Assembly (NCBI RefSeq): GCF_001071995.1
Contig: NZ_JVNU01000021.1
Coordinates: 20,929 to 84,928 of the forward strand
Origin: Streptococcus sp. 263_SSPC
GTDB taxonomy: Bacteria; Bacillota; Bacilli; Lactobacillales; Aerococcaceae
DNA length: 64,000 nucleotides
Reading direction: 5' to 3'
The notes beneath the pieces were generated by a model. It saw only the letters and a program-made list of their open reading frames with translations, searched no databases and was not told the origin of the DNA. A program made the translations under genes and the position numbers. Shown here one piece after another: positions 46,090 to 55,160 of this stretch; within the stretch, counting starts at the first letter, position 1, and each line of letters opens with the position of its first letter.

Positions 46090-47028
46090 TTATTTTTTCG
46101 CTAAATCAGTGATGTAGTCGAAGAAGGCATCGCGGTCGACGTGGTAGACAAGGTCGACTGGACGGCCCTTTTCGGCTTTGACGGTACGGCCACGGCTAGC
46201 ACCGGCCACAATTACGTCGCTGTTCACAACAGAACGTTTGACAAGGTCTTCTTTTCCGAATGAAGCCGTTGTTAATACGTCCCATAAGAAATACGTTGAA
46301 TTCGTTACGTAGTGAGTGAGCGGTGGAACGATGGCGTAACATTGACCTAGGAAGTCAACGCCTTCGATGGCACGTTCTTTTGCCCAGCGGTCGCGAACAT
46401 CTAGAGACAATGGCACCATGTTTGTACTTTCAAGCGCCACAAGTTCGATTTGGATGCCTGATTCCCAAACGCGTTTTGCCGCAAACGGATCCCAGTACAC
46501 GTTCCACTCTGCAGTGCCGTCGTGTTCAGGGTCTTCCACGTTCCCCATATCAAGGAAAGTTCCACCCATCCAGTACAGTTTACCGATGTTTTCTTCGATG
46601 GTTGGGTCTTGGTCTAACGCACGTGCTAAGTCTGTTAATGGTCCTACGAATACAAGGTCCACTTTCTCGTTAGATTCTTTTAAGGCACGGATTAAATCTT
46701 CGTGCGCTTTTAATGGTGAATCTTGCACCGTAATTGGTTTATGTTCGTTTAAGATTGGAAGTGCGTCCACTGTGAAGGCATGCATTCTCCACTCTTTCGG
46801 GAATGGGTTCACAGGGCGTGAGTCTGAAGAAGCGACTTTCAATTGTTTGTCCTTTTCAGAACCGAACTTATGAATAATCTTCTTGCTGGCTTCCACCGCT
46901 GGTAATAAATAGCAGTCTGCTTCGATAACGCCGACCCCTACTAATTCCACGTCTTCCATTTTTAATAGTAAATATAATGATACTAAATCATCCACGCCAC
47001 CATCGTGGTTTAAATAAACTTTACGCAT
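46090..47028 (-). CDS. Inosine/uridine-preferring nucleoside hydrolase
   Basis: 312 residues. The calcium-binding Asp cluster appears as NHDGGVDD (residues 7-14), VFVGPLTDLARAL and YWMGGTF follow, with WNVYWDPFAAKRVWES (the family's active-site N-x-x-x-D region). It splits nucleosides into base and ribose for salvage, and the hpt enzyme in this window could use the purine released. The first motif differs from the common DTDPGIDD in its first residues but keeps the metal Asp residues. A TATAAT (47071-47076 on the minus strand) lies upstream, divergent from brnQ. Confidence 0.87.
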   Translation of the reverse strand: MRKVYLNHDGGVDDLVSLYLLLKMEDVELVGVGVIEADCYLLPAVEASKKIIHKFGSEKDKQLKVASSDSRPVNPFPKEWRMHAFTVDALPILNEHKPITVQDSPLKAHEDLIRALKESNEKVDLVFVGPLTDLARALDQDPTIEENIGKLYWMGGTFLDMGNVEDPEHDGTAEWNVYWDPFAAKRVWESGIQIELVALESTNMVPLSLDVRDRWAKERAIEGVDFLGQCYAIVPPLTHYVTNSTYFLWDVLTTASFGKEDLVKRSVVNSDVIVAGASRGRTVKAEKGRPVDLVYHVDRDAFFDYITDLAKK

Positions 47029-47151
47029 TTATGAGTTACTCTCCTTTAAAATGGTTTTCTTGCACTGTTCATTATACCTAAAAACGAACGATAAATAAAC
47101 TATTTAATATAATGTTTGGTTTTAATTTTTAGTGCATTCAAGAGAAGTTTA

Positions 47152-47160
47152 TGGTACACT
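47152..47160 (+). promoter_or_regulatory. Extended -10 promoter of brnQ
   Basis: TGG-TACACT ends 36 bp before the brnQ ATG; no good -35 is visible. Confidence 0.45.
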
Positions 47161-47196
47161 GTTTCTAATCATTTTTTAATGTTAGGCTGTGACTCA

Positions 47197-48513
47197 ATGA
47201 AAAAGAAATTATTAGATACGATTATTATAGGATTTGCCCTGTTCGCCATCTTCTTCGGTGCCGGAAACTTAATCTTCCCACCTTACCTTGGCGTAACAGC
47301 TGGAGAAAACTGGGGAATAGCGACCCTTGCCTTCCTCATTAGCGACCCACTGTTATCGGTTATTGCCGTCATGGTCGTTGCCACTCTCGGCGGTAGCGCA
47401 CTCGCGGTCGGACGACGCATTCACCCTGTCTTTGCAGCTGTCTTGAATGCCATCTGCGTTCTTTTAATCGGACCGATTTTCGCCGTTCCACGTACCGGAG
47501 CATCCACGCACGAAATCTTCGTACAATCGTATTTCCCAAGCGCACCACAATGGATCACTTCGCTCGTATTCTTCGGGATTGTCCTCTGGATCACGTATAA
47601 GGAAAACTCCGTAATGGATGCTATCGGAAAATACTTAACACCGATTCTTCTACTCATCCTCTTCTTGATTTTTGTTGGAGCTGTTCTTCAACCAAATGCA
47701 AGCTTTGCTGCAACAGATAGAACTGGACTCTTCGCACAAGGATTTAAAGAAGGCTATCAAACCATGGACGTGCTCGGAGCGCCCCTCTTAGCCGGAGTCG
47801 TGATGAAAGATATTACGCGCCGTGGGTATTTAAATAAAAAAGACCAATTCAGAATGATGTTCGGCGTTGGAATTGTGGCGTTCATCTTACTCGCATTAGT
47901 GTACTCGACACTGGCATACAGCGGAGCCAGCATGAGCACAGTCATCGACACAACTGCGCAACGTGCCGCAATGCTGACAACCATCGTGAAGAACTTACTC
48001 GGGTCATGGGGACAACTCGCGATGGGACTGGCCGTCTGCTTCGCCTGCCTCACAACTGCGATTGGACTGACAACCACTTGCGGTCAGTATTTCGAAGAAG
48101 TGTCTAAAGGAAAAATCTCCTACAAGAAAACGATTCTTGTCACTGTAGCAGTGGAATTCATCATCTCACTTGTCGGGGTGGATTCACTCATCAACTTAGC
48201 TGTTCCAGTGTTGACATTTATCTTCCCGATTATGATTGCACTCATTCTCTTCTCTGCCTTCGACCAATACATCCCATACGATTGGACGTATCTTGGAGCA
48301 GTAGTTGGAGCCGGAATCGTCGGCCTCGTACAAGGAATCAACACCCTCTCACAACTTTTAGGTGGAAAACTACTAGGAGACGCAGTCAAATTAATTGGCA
48401 CCTTCCCACTAGCCACATATGGCCTAGAGTGGATTGTCCCAACCTTTGCAGGCGCCCTTACCTTTACAATTCTAGCCGCCATCCTAAAACCAAAACAACT
48501 TGAATTCGAATAA
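47197..48513 (+). CDS. brnQ: Branched-chain amino acid:cation symporter
   Basis: 438 residues with twelve membrane segments. The LIVCS signature includes DTIIIGFALFAIFFGAGNLI near the N-terminus and FAVPRTGASTHEIF. It imports leucine, isoleucine and valine with Na+ or H+. I start at the ATG at 47197, which gives the family N-terminus MKKKLLDT; the longer open frame from a TTG at 47116 would overlap the promoter. The ribosome site is weak. It is followed by a strong terminator. Confidence 0.93.
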   Translation: MKKKLLDTIIIGFALFAIFFGAGNLIFPPYLGVTAGENWGIATLAFLISDPLLSVIAVMVVATLGGSALAVGRRIHPVFAAVLNAICVLLIGPIFAVPRTGASTHEIFVQSYFPSAPQWITSLVFFGIVLWITYKENSVMDAIGKYLTPILLLILFLIFVGAVLQPNASFAATDRTGLFAQGFKEGYQTMDVLGAPLLAGVVMKDITRRGYLNKKDQFRMMFGVGIVAFILLALVYSTLAYSGASMSTVIDTTAQRAAMLTTIVKNLLGSWGQLAMGLAVCFACLTTAIGLTTTCGQYFEEVSKGKISYKKTILVTVAVEFIISLVGVDSLINLAVPVLTFIFPIMIALILFSAFDQYIPYDWTYLGAVVGAGIVGLVQGINTLSQLLGGKLLGDAVKLIGTFPLATYGLEWIVPTFAGALTFTILAAILKPKQLEFE

Positions 48514-48545
48514 AAAAACGGAGCCTCTCAGCTCCGTTTTTTTAC
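48514..48545 (+). terminator. Intrinsic terminator of brnQ
   Basis: An ACGGAGC/GCTCCGT stem with a ctctca loop is followed by seven T, right after the stop codon. Confidence 0.95.
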
Positions 48546-48643
48546 TATTTGTATAGAATTTTCAAAAAAAATAATGCTCCCACTACAAACTGTAGTATTT
48601 TTTCATAAAAAAAGTTTATAATAGTTTCTATGAAGATTATTAA

Positions 48644-48934
48644 ATGACTAAAGGAACTAGGAAAAATATTATTAACGCATTTTTGAGACTGGCTTTTAAA
48701 TTTCCAAATCAATCGCTTTTTTCGTTTCCTGAGATTGCAACTGAGGCATGTATCGCAAGATAAACAATTTATAAAAAGCATTTTAATAACCCAGAAGAAT
48801 TAAAATCATATCATTTAACATTACCTAAAGAAATGTTAAATGATATATTTGTGACCATGATTTTAGCAACTATACAAGAACTACTATCTACATATTTTGA
48901 ATTTTATCTAATATTCTTTCAAAAATCCCCCTAA
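48644..48934 (+). pseudogene. TetR-family regulator remnant with in-frame stop
   Basis: Translating from 48644 gives TRKNIINAFLRLAFKFPNQS, FPEIATEACIAR, a TAA stop at 48761-48763, then TIYKKHFNNPEELKSYH. This is the TetR helix-turn-helix, where a Gln (CAA) is expected at the stop codon, so a single C-to-T change explains the break. The frame ends again at 48934 after about 97 codons, half the usual TetR length. It lies 16 bp before the methyltransferase and is similarly A/T-rich. Confidence 0.75.
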
Positions 48935-48950
48935 AGGAGAGGTATCTAAA

Positions 48951-49559
48951 ATGTTCATTCAATATCTTATTAATCAATCTAAAAAACCTAGTGGTATTGT
49001 AGGCCAGGTGATTGCGAAAATTTGGACTTCCTATTTTAAAAAGCTTAGCCTTTGGACAATAAAACAAACTACAATTATAGATAATAGTCGAGTTTTAGAA
49101 ATCGGCTATGGAGGTGGCAGCACCATCAAAAATCTCCTTGCTTTGAATAAGCATCTTGAAATTCATGGCATTGACATTTCTAAGGAATCTTATCAAGTTG
49201 CAAAACGAATTAATTCAGATGCTATACAAAATGGTGATGTTCATCTTAGGATTGGAAATGTAGACGCGCTACCTTATCAAAATGACTACTTTGACCTTGT
49301 ATTTGCCATTCAAACACATATTTTCTGGGATGATTTAAAAAAAGGCTTTCTGGAGATCTATCGGGTCATGTCTAGCCACTCCACTTTAATTATTGCTTGC
49401 GAAAAAGAAAAAATAAATTATCATATGCCAGAATATACTGCAACTCATGCGTTGGATAATATTTTAAAAAATGTTGGCTTTGCAAAAATTGAAGTGAGGC
49501 AGAATCAAAATTGGGTTTTATACATTGTGTATAAAGCTATCAGCGTTGATGCTGATTAA
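48951..49559 (+). CDS. Class I SAM-dependent methyltransferase
   Basis: 202 residues. Motif I VLEIGYGGGS at 48-57, motif II HGIDISKESYQVAKR (Asp binds the SAM ribose), motif III-like NVDALPYQNDYFDLVFAIQT. The core resembles the UbiE/Methyltransf_11 group, which covers small molecules and many unknown substrates. AAGGAGAGG precedes the ATG. The gene is visibly more A/T-rich than its neighbours and sits behind a broken tetR, so it was probably acquired laterally with that regulator. Confidence 0.85.
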   Translation: MFIQYLINQSKKPSGIVGQVIAKIWTSYFKKLSLWTIKQTTIIDNSRVLEIGYGGGSTIKNLLALNKHLEIHGIDISKESYQVAKRINSDAIQNGDVHLRIGNVDALPYQNDYFDLVFAIQTHIFWDDLKKGFLEIYRVMSSHSTLIIACEKEKINYHMPEYTATHALDNILKNVGFAKIEVRQNQNWVLYIVYKAISVDAD

Positions 49560-49640
49560 TTTATAGTTATTTAATAGAGTTATTTTCTTCCATTTGTCAA
49601 GTCTATCAAGGCTTTAAGTAAAGAAAGAGATAAGACAGTA

Positions 49641-49745
49641 ACTATTCTGGCTCTCTGTCAACTGTAGCGGGTGACGAAAAGCTAACATCTAGATAGGTAC
49701 TGATAGGGAGCCCACTGAGAAAGTCATCAATCGATGGCTTCTTTT
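49641..49745. mobile_element. Possible insertion-sequence end remnant
   Basis: The noncoding stretch GGCTCTCTGTCAACTGTAGC...CTAACATCTAGATAGGTACTG has the look of a non-coding IS flank found in streptococcal-type genomes, and no open frame crosses it. I recall this type of sequence only loosely and cannot name the family. Confidence 0.3.
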
Positions 49746-49780
49746 ATTATACTAAACTCGAGGTGATTATACGCTTGATA

Positions 49781-49860
49781 ATCTGTCAGCTTGATTGGGA
49801 TATGGGAATTATCATACGCAACACCTTCAAGTCTGTGGAAGCTTTGCGGTGACGAACGGA
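49781..49860 (+). repeat. 80-bp direct repeat, unit 1
   Basis: ATCTGTCAGCTTGATTGGGA through CTTCAAGTCTGTGGAAGCTT to GTGACGAACGGA. It recurs at 50018-50097 with under a dozen differences. The intervening sequence holds a further partial unit (CAAGTCTGTGG at about 49947, and two related CCTCT...AAGGAGG-type hairpins). Confidence 0.85.
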
Positions 49861-50017
49861 ATCCACAGCCGCCCCTCTCTTTAAAAAGGACGGTTTGTAT
49901 ATCGTTGCCTTGCAGTATATGCGAACCCTGCTCCAAATGCAGAACCCCAAGTCTGTGGCATAAAAAGAAGCAAAGAAAAAAATCTACAGCTCTCCTCTTA
50001 AAAAAAGGAGGATTTGT

Positions 50018-50097
50018 ATCTGTCAACTTGATTGGGATGTGGGAATTATCATACGCTGTGCCTTCAAGTCTGTGGAAGCTTTGCAGTGACGAACGGA
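50018..50097 (+). repeat. 80-bp direct repeat, unit 2
   Basis: Second copy of the 49781-49860 unit. Its CTTCAAGTCTGTGG...AAGCTTTGC...GTGACGAACG part (50062-50095) is also complementary to the last codons and 3' flank of the ABC permease (50268-50310), forming the outermost arm of palindrome F. Confidence 0.85.
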
Positions 50098-50310
50098 AAA
50101 ACTTGCGGATCAATCATAGTAGTTGTACGGAAAAGCAACCAATGCGAAATAGAGCCACAAGGCAATTCATTGCCCTGTGGCTCTTTGAGGCTTGGTAGGA
50201 TTGAGACCTAGGCTCAATCCGGTGCCCGACTAACAACTATGATTGAAATATCCGCAAGGATTTTTGACGTTCGTCACAAAAGCAAAGCTTTCCCTAGTCC
50301 ACAGACTTGA
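50062..50310 (+). repeat. Long-palindrome repeat, copy F, with arm reaching into the ABC permease gene
   Basis: Inner arms AATCATAGTAGTTGT and ACAACTATGATT, then CTTGCGGAT/ATCCGCAAG and the outer arm described under direct-repeat unit 2. Core: AATGCGAAATAG, hairpin 1 AGAGCCACA/TGTGGCTCT with GGCAATTCATTGCC at its tip, CTTTGAGGCTT, hairpin 2 GGATTGAG/CTCAATCC, CCGGTGC. The right arm includes the final five codons and stop of the permease (stop 50294-50296). The core is antisense to that gene, and no separate terminator follows the gene. Confidence 0.85.
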
Positions 50311-53300
50311 GGGCTTCTAGCATATCGATGCGTTGGAGGAGATGGTTCACCATATACCCTAGCGCAACCAAGATGACAATCACAATCACACATGGTAACA
50401 CATATACAAACCATCCGACAGCGGGATTGAACATAACAAACCCCGGCGCCACCGTCTCAATAATCACCCTATGCAGCACTCGCCCAAACAAAATCCCGAC
50501 ACCCATCCCGATAACCGATAATAAAATCGTTTCGCGGTAAATATACATCGTCACTTCTTTATTCAGGAACCCAAGCACCTTAATCGTCGAAAGCTCGCGG
50601 ATTCGTTCAGCAACGTTGATGTTGGTTAAGTTATAGAGGATAACGACCGCTAGTAAAATCGATACGGCTGTTAAAATCATCATGACACGACTCAACGAAC
50701 CTACAATGGTATCGATTCGACTCACCATCGACGTGTTTTGCACGACGGCTTTCACACCGTCTAGGGCCATTAAGTCCGCGGCCGCCTTTTGTACGCTAGC
50801 GGCGTCTTTGTCTTTAAACTGTACGAAAATCGCGTTGTCTTGTGGCACTGCTCCATAAGCCTTGGCGTACACTTCTGGTGTCATTACGACGAAGTGCCCA
50901 GCGTACATTTCCACGACACCCCCGACCGTCAACGTCACATCCACACCATCCTTATTCGGAAGCGTAAAGGTGTCGCCGGCTTTCACGTTTAAGAGTTTGG
51001 CTAATTTCTCGGAAATCAACACGCCCTCTGCAGGAAGCGCCACGGCTTTCTTCGATTTCGCATCATTCAAATGAAGATATGGAGAAAGGCTGGCTTCTTT
51101 GCCAACGAGCACCGTCACGGACTGCTCATCGTCCACCCCTGGCACTTCACGCGTTACCGACTCGGTATAGACGTCGCTGTAAGAAGTCACGTTTGAAGAG
51201 GTTAAATAGTTACGGAGCGCTTGTTCTTCTGAGGCCGTTAGCACGGTGTCTTTGGAAACAATCGCATCATACGTAATAATTTCCTTGAACTGGCGATCGG
51301 CAATCCCATCGAGAGACCCGAGAATTCCACGCCCTGCAAAGAGAAGCGCCACGCTCCCAGCCACCCCGAAAATCGTCATGAGCATGCGTTGTTTATAACG
51401 GAAAATATTACGAGCCGTTACCTTATGCGTGAAGCTGAGACGATTCCAGATGAACGGAATGCGCTCAAGGAGAATCTTCGCACCAGCCACTGGAGCTTTC
51501 GGCAAGAGAAGGGCTGAAGCTTGCTCATGAAGTTCGCGGCGGGCAATCCATAATGGAGGCACCACACTACAAATGAGCGAGCAAACAATCGCAATCACGG
51601 CAATGAGTGGATGGAAATTCAACTGTATACTTGGCAATACCGTATCCTTCATCAAGGTCGCACCCAACGCACTTGGCAAGGCGTACGTTCCTAGTAAGAT
51701 TCCAAGGACCGTGCCACTTACCCCTGCTGTAAAGCCATACACGGCAAATTTCTTCATCACGTCTTTGGTTTCATAGCCCAGAGCCTTCAACACCCCAGCA
51801 TTGATCCGTTCTTCGTTTACAAAACGCGTCATCGTCGTTACCGTCACAAGTGCGGCCACGGCATAAAGCACAATCGGGAAGAGGTTCCCCACCGACGTAA
51901 TTCCTTCAGCTGTCGTCTTCATATTGAAGAACCCTTCGCTTCCAAGCATCGTCGAACGTGTGTAGACGGAGTATTTCGGCTTCGTGAGTTTTGAAACGTC
52001 CACTTCCGCCTTTTCGAGTTCAGATTCAGCCTTCTGGATATCCTTATCGGCTGTTTCTTTCTTCTCGTTGTAGGTTTCTTCGCTTTCTTTTAGCTGCGTT
52101 TTGGCATCCGCGAGTTTGGCTTCACCGTCCGCCAATGTTTGCTTGGCTTCGGCTAGTTTGGCCTTCCCTTCTTCTAACGTTCCAGCGTTAGCTTCAAAGG
52201 CCGCCACTCCTTCGCGGTATCGGTCGAGGCCATCCACGTACTGGCTGTAGCTAGCGTAATACTTCGCTAAACCTTGTCGATACGCTTCTTGCCCTGTGCG
52301 TAACTCCTGCTTCTTCGATGCGAGTTCCACTTCAGCGTTTGAAATCGCCGTTTGACCCACCGCAAGTTCTTGTTCTTTTTGAGTGAGCACTTGTTCTTTG
52401 GCATTCAGTGCCTGTTCTGTTTGAGTGAGCTGGGCTTCTGCCTGCGTTAAAGCCGTCTCCATCGCTTGAAGGCTTGCTTCGGTAATTCCTTGTGCCGCAG
52501 CCGCATCAGGATCACTGGCTAGTAGTGCCTTCCTTTGCGCTAAGGCTGTCTTCTTCGTTTCTAGGTCTGCCTTCCCCGTTTCTAGTTGTGCTTTCGCCTG
52601 CGCTAATTGCGTTTGACCGGCTTCAAGTTGCTTCTGAGCGCTTGCGAGTTCCTCTTTCTTTGCAGCAAGTTGTTCCTCCGCTTGGGTTAATTTGGCACTG
52701 GCATCCTCTAACTGCTCTTTCTTTTCGGCTAAAGTCGCCACCGCTTGTTCGATTTGCACACGCGCACTCTCGAGTTGGCCACGGCTTGCTTCCAACTGAT
52801 TCCACGCCGCGTCTAGTTTTGCATCTCCTGAAGCAATCGTTGCTTCGTTGTTGCGAACTTCTTTTTGTCCGTCTGCGAGCGTCTTTTCGTTCTTTTCGAT
52901 TTCGCTCTTGCCGTCTGCTAATTTCTTCTCGGCATCCGAGAGTTGCGATTTGGCATCGGCGATCTTTTCTTTTCCTTCTGAAATCTTATCGTCGGCCGTC
53001 GTCTTCAACGTGTCCAAGCGCGCCGCTCCATTGTCAGCCAACTTTTCTTCGAGTGCCTGTTGCAACTCCGTCACCTTGTCTGCGTACTCACGGCTCGTTG
53101 TTTTCCATTTGCGTAAATCCGGATAACGAAGTCTGGCAATCGTATAAACTTCAGAATCGAACGCGTCTTTTGGCACTACGGCAAACCCGCTAAGGTCACC
53201 GCTCCCCGCACTCGACACACCCTTAATCGTGTTCGACAGAATCTCGCTGGAGTTCACAAAACCGGTGATGGTAAATTCATATTCTTTCAGTAGAGTAGAA

Positions 53301-53758
53301 CTTCCGGATTCATTCAAGCGAATCGTGTCACCAATCTTGTACTGATCAGCCATCGTTTGGGCAAGCGCCACTTCACCTGATTTCGTAGGAAACTCGCCAC
53401 TCACCAACTCGAACGTCGAAATATCCTTCGTCTGTGAAAACACACGAATCGCACTCGGCGTATCACCAACAACCGTATCGACAAAATAGCCAAACTCCAC
53501 ATCGGCGTTCTCTTCTTGAATCTCGGCTTGGTCTTCGCCGCTTAAACCGTAGCCCGCTACCACAAATAAATCAGCAGCGTTGGCAGTTTCCATATAGCTA
53601 TTCAAAGTATCTTCAATATCCGGCCCCGACACTTTCAATCCGACCAAACTGAACGCCCCTAGCATCATGAGGAGCATAATAGAAAGGAAGCGTCCCTTCG
53701 ACTGGCGAAGCGAGTTGCGGATATCCTTGTTTAATGTCTTCTTTTTCACTGTCTGCAC
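50294..53758 (-). CDS. Large FtsX/MacB-type ABC permease with coiled-coil insert
   Basis: 1154 residues. One membrane segment near residues 25-45, an outer domain, then about 350 residues (roughly 245-600) of heptad-like Ala/Glu/Lys/Gln repeats (for example KLADGKSEIEKNEKTLADGQ), then FtsX modules with membrane segments near 640-800 and 1020-1140. The coiled coil should project as a long stalk outside the membrane. It pairs with the ATPase encoded 5 bp upstream. Substrate unknown; lipid, peptide or wall-stress export fits. The last codons lie inside repeat F. Confidence 0.85.
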   Translation of the reverse strand: MQTVKKKTLNKDIRNSLRQSKGRFLSIMLLMMLGAFSLVGLKVSGPDIEDTLNSYMETANAADLFVVAGYGLSGEDQAEIQEENADVEFGYFVDTVVGDTPSAIRVFSQTKDISTFELVSGEFPTKSGEVALAQTMADQYKIGDTIRLNESGSSTLLKEYEFTITGFVNSSEILSNTIKGVSSAGSGDLSGFAVVPKDAFDSEVYTIARLRYPDLRKWKTTSREYADKVTELQQALEEKLADNGAARLDTLKTTADDKISEGKEKIADAKSQLSDAEKKLADGKSEIEKNEKTLADGQKEVRNNEATIASGDAKLDAAWNQLEASRGQLESARVQIEQAVATLAEKKEQLEDASAKLTQAEEQLAAKKEELASAQKQLEAGQTQLAQAKAQLETGKADLETKKTALAQRKALLASDPDAAAAQGITEASLQAMETALTQAEAQLTQTEQALNAKEQVLTQKEQELAVGQTAISNAEVELASKKQELRTGQEAYRQGLAKYYASYSQYVDGLDRYREGVAAFEANAGTLEEGKAKLAEAKQTLADGEAKLADAKTQLKESEETYNEKKETADKDIQKAESELEKAEVDVSKLTKPKYSVYTRSTMLGSEGFFNMKTTAEGITSVGNLFPIVLYAVAALVTVTTMTRFVNEERINAGVLKALGYETKDVMKKFAVYGFTAGVSGTVLGILLGTYALPSALGATLMKDTVLPSIQLNFHPLIAVIAIVCSLICSVVPPLWIARRELHEQASALLLPKAPVAGAKILLERIPFIWNRLSFTHKVTARNIFRYKQRMLMTIFGVAGSVALLFAGRGILGSLDGIADRQFKEIITYDAIVSKDTVLTASEEQALRNYLTSSNVTSYSDVYTESVTREVPGVDDEQSVTVLVGKEASLSPYLHLNDAKSKKAVALPAEGVLISEKLAKLLNVKAGDTFTLPNKDGVDVTLTVGGVVEMYAGHFVVMTPEVYAKAYGAVPQDNAIFVQFKDKDAASVQKAAADLMALDGVKAVVQNTSMVSRIDTIVGSLSRVMMILTAVSILLAVVILYNLTNINVAERIRELSTIKVLGFLNKEVTMYIYRETILLSVIGMGVGILFGRVLHRVIIETVAPGFVMFNPAVGWFVYVLPCVIVIVILVALGYMVNHLLQRIDMLEALKSVD

Positions 53759-53763
53759 CCCTT

Positions 53764-54465
53764 CTAATATTCAAGCGTTTGAATATCTTGTGGATTTGCG
53801 TTACATTCGATTTTCTTCACGCGCGCGTCATGCATATAAATCACGCGGTCAGCAATCGGCGCCAGCGCAGAATTATGCGTTACGATAATCACTGTTGCCC
53901 CTTGGTTACGCGACATATCTTGTAAAATTTGAAGCACTTGTTTTCCGGTATGGTAGTCGAGCGCTCCTGTTGGCTCATCGCAAAGCAAGAGTTTTGGATT
54001 TTTCGCAACCGCACGTGCGATGGAAACGCGTTGTTGTTCCCCACCCGATAATTGCGCTGGAAAATTATTGATGCGGTGTCCAAGTCCGACTGCCTTCAAG
54101 GCTTCCTCTGCATCTTGAGCGTCTTTTACAATTTCAGCAGCAAGTTCCACATTTTCCTTTGCCGTTAAGTTTGGTACTAAATTATAAAATTGGAAGACGA
54201 AACCAACATCGTCTCTTCTATAGTAAGTAAGTTGTTTTTCATCAAAAGCGGAAATGTCCACGCCGTCGACAAACACATGCCCGTCGTCGTTCGTGTCCAT
54301 GCCTCCTAAAATATTGAGAACCGTCGATTTCCCTGCACCGCTGGCCCCTAAAATAATGACTAACTCGCCTTTTTCAATTTCAAAATTCACATCATTATTC
54401 GCGATAATCTCTGTATCGCCGACTTGATAACGTTTATAGCTATTCTTCATTTCGATATAAGCCAT
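53764..54465 (-). CDS. ABC transporter ATPase partner of the large permease
   Basis: 233 residues. Walker [10 protein letters not shown] at 40-48, Q-loop [17 protein letters not shown], signature [15 protein letters not shown], Walker [14 protein letters not shown]-loop IVTHNSAL. It is the MacB/LolD-type ATPase clade that drives FtsX-type permeases. First gene of the two-gene exporter operon and divergent from a TetR gene that likely represses it. GAGGGA precedes the ATG. Confidence 0.92.
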   Translation of the reverse strand: MAYIEMKNSYKRYQVGDTEIIANNDVNFEIEKGELVIILGASGAGKSTVLNILGGMDTNDDGHVFVDGVDISAFDEKQLTYYRRDDVGFVFQFYNLVPNLTAKENVELAAEIVKDAQDAEEALKAVGLGHRINNFPAQLSGGEQQRVSIARAVAKNPKLLLCDEPTGALDYHTGKQVLQILQDMSRNQGATVIIVTHNSALAPIADRVIYMHDARVKKIECNANPQDIQTLEY

Positions 54466-54498
54466 GTCTATCCCTCATTTCTCTCAACGCTGTTAAAT

Positions 54499-54583
54499 GA
54501 ACACTGTGTTGATTCTTTCTCGTATCTACTTTATAATAGGACTAGCGAAAAAACAATACACAATACTCAACAATGTGTTGATT
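54499..54583. promoter_or_regulatory. Divergent tetR/ABC control region with paired sites
   Basis: Two related sites, AACACTGTGTTGATT (54500-54514) and CAACAATGTGTTGATT (54568-54583), share TGTGTTGATT; both contain short dyads (AACAC/GTGTT; TCAACA/TGTTGA). A plus-strand promoter TTGATT (54509-54514)-17 bp-TATAAT (54532-54537) overlaps the first site, fitting autorepression by the TetR protein. Confidence 0.65.
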
Positions 54584-54602
54584 TAAGAAAAGAGTGTAAA
54601 TA

Positions 54603-55148
54603 ATGACGACCCAAAAACGAAAAACTACAACGAAAAGCGATTTAAAAGCCGCGCTCACCCGATTACTTAGGGAAAAAGACTTTGAAGCCATTAGCGTCAG
54701 TGACATCACTAAAGAAGCCGGCGTGAACCGCGGAACCTTCTACCTCCATTACGTCGATAAATTCGATATGATGGACAAGCTCATCGACGAGATTTTACAA
54801 AACATCTTAATCCTATTAAAAGAAGGACAGCCCAAAAGTAAGCAAGAGACCTTTCCTGGTATCGTGAAAATTTTCGAGTATTTAAAAGAAGACTTCGACT
54901 TTGTTCACGCGATGACCTTGAATCGTTTCAACTATACGGCTAAACTCGTCCATGACTTTCTGCTGGAATTAACGCGCCAAATTGGACCGATTAAGAAAAA
55001 TATCGAGATGGTCTATCCGCTGCCAGACGATTACGCGCAAGAAGTATTCATCTATAGCAATAGCGCGATTTTCTTCCATTGGATTCAAAAAGGCGGCGTG
55101 GAAACCCCTGAAGAAATCGCAAAAATCTTTTTAAGAATGACCGTATAA
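54603..55148 (+). CDS. TetR/AcrR-family regulator
   Basis: 181 residues. N-terminal HTH at about 29-52 (ISVSDITKEAGVNRGTFYLH) and an all-helical ligand domain of the TetR_C_7-like streptococcal type (DEILQNILILLKEGQ, YSNSAIFFHWIQKGG). It faces the ABC exporter genes, and the region between holds two matching candidate operators, so it likely represses both itself and the exporter until a ligand binds. Confidence 0.9.
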   Translation: MTTQKRKTTTKSDLKAALTRLLREKDFEAISVSDITKEAGVNRGTFYLHYVDKFDMMDKLIDEILQNILILLKEGQPKSKQETFPGIVKIFEYLKEDFDFVHAMTLNRFNYTAKLVHDFLLELTRQIGPIKKNIEMVYPLPDDYAQEVFIYSNSAIFFHWIQKGGVETPEEIAKIFLRMTV

Positions 55149-55160
55149 AGGAGAAAACTT

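Noticed and set aside
48545..48781. Minus-strand open frame of 78 codons after brnQ
   Set aside because: It overlaps the brnQ terminator and the tetR remnant; codons and composition show no coding signal.
49727..50113. 128-residue minus-strand open frame with an internal repeat
   Set aside because: The frame is a by-product of two 80-bp DNA repeats; it has no convincing ribosome site and overlaps palindrome F sequence.
49781..50258. Repeats considered as integron attC sites or IS110-type bridge RNA
   Set aside because: No integrase or recombinase gene is in the window, and the core lacks attC R/L boxes.
52492..53193. 233-codon plus-strand open frame
   Set aside because: It mirrors the biased codon use of the coiled-coil part of the ABC permease; the protein is Leu/Arg/Ser-rich with no domain.
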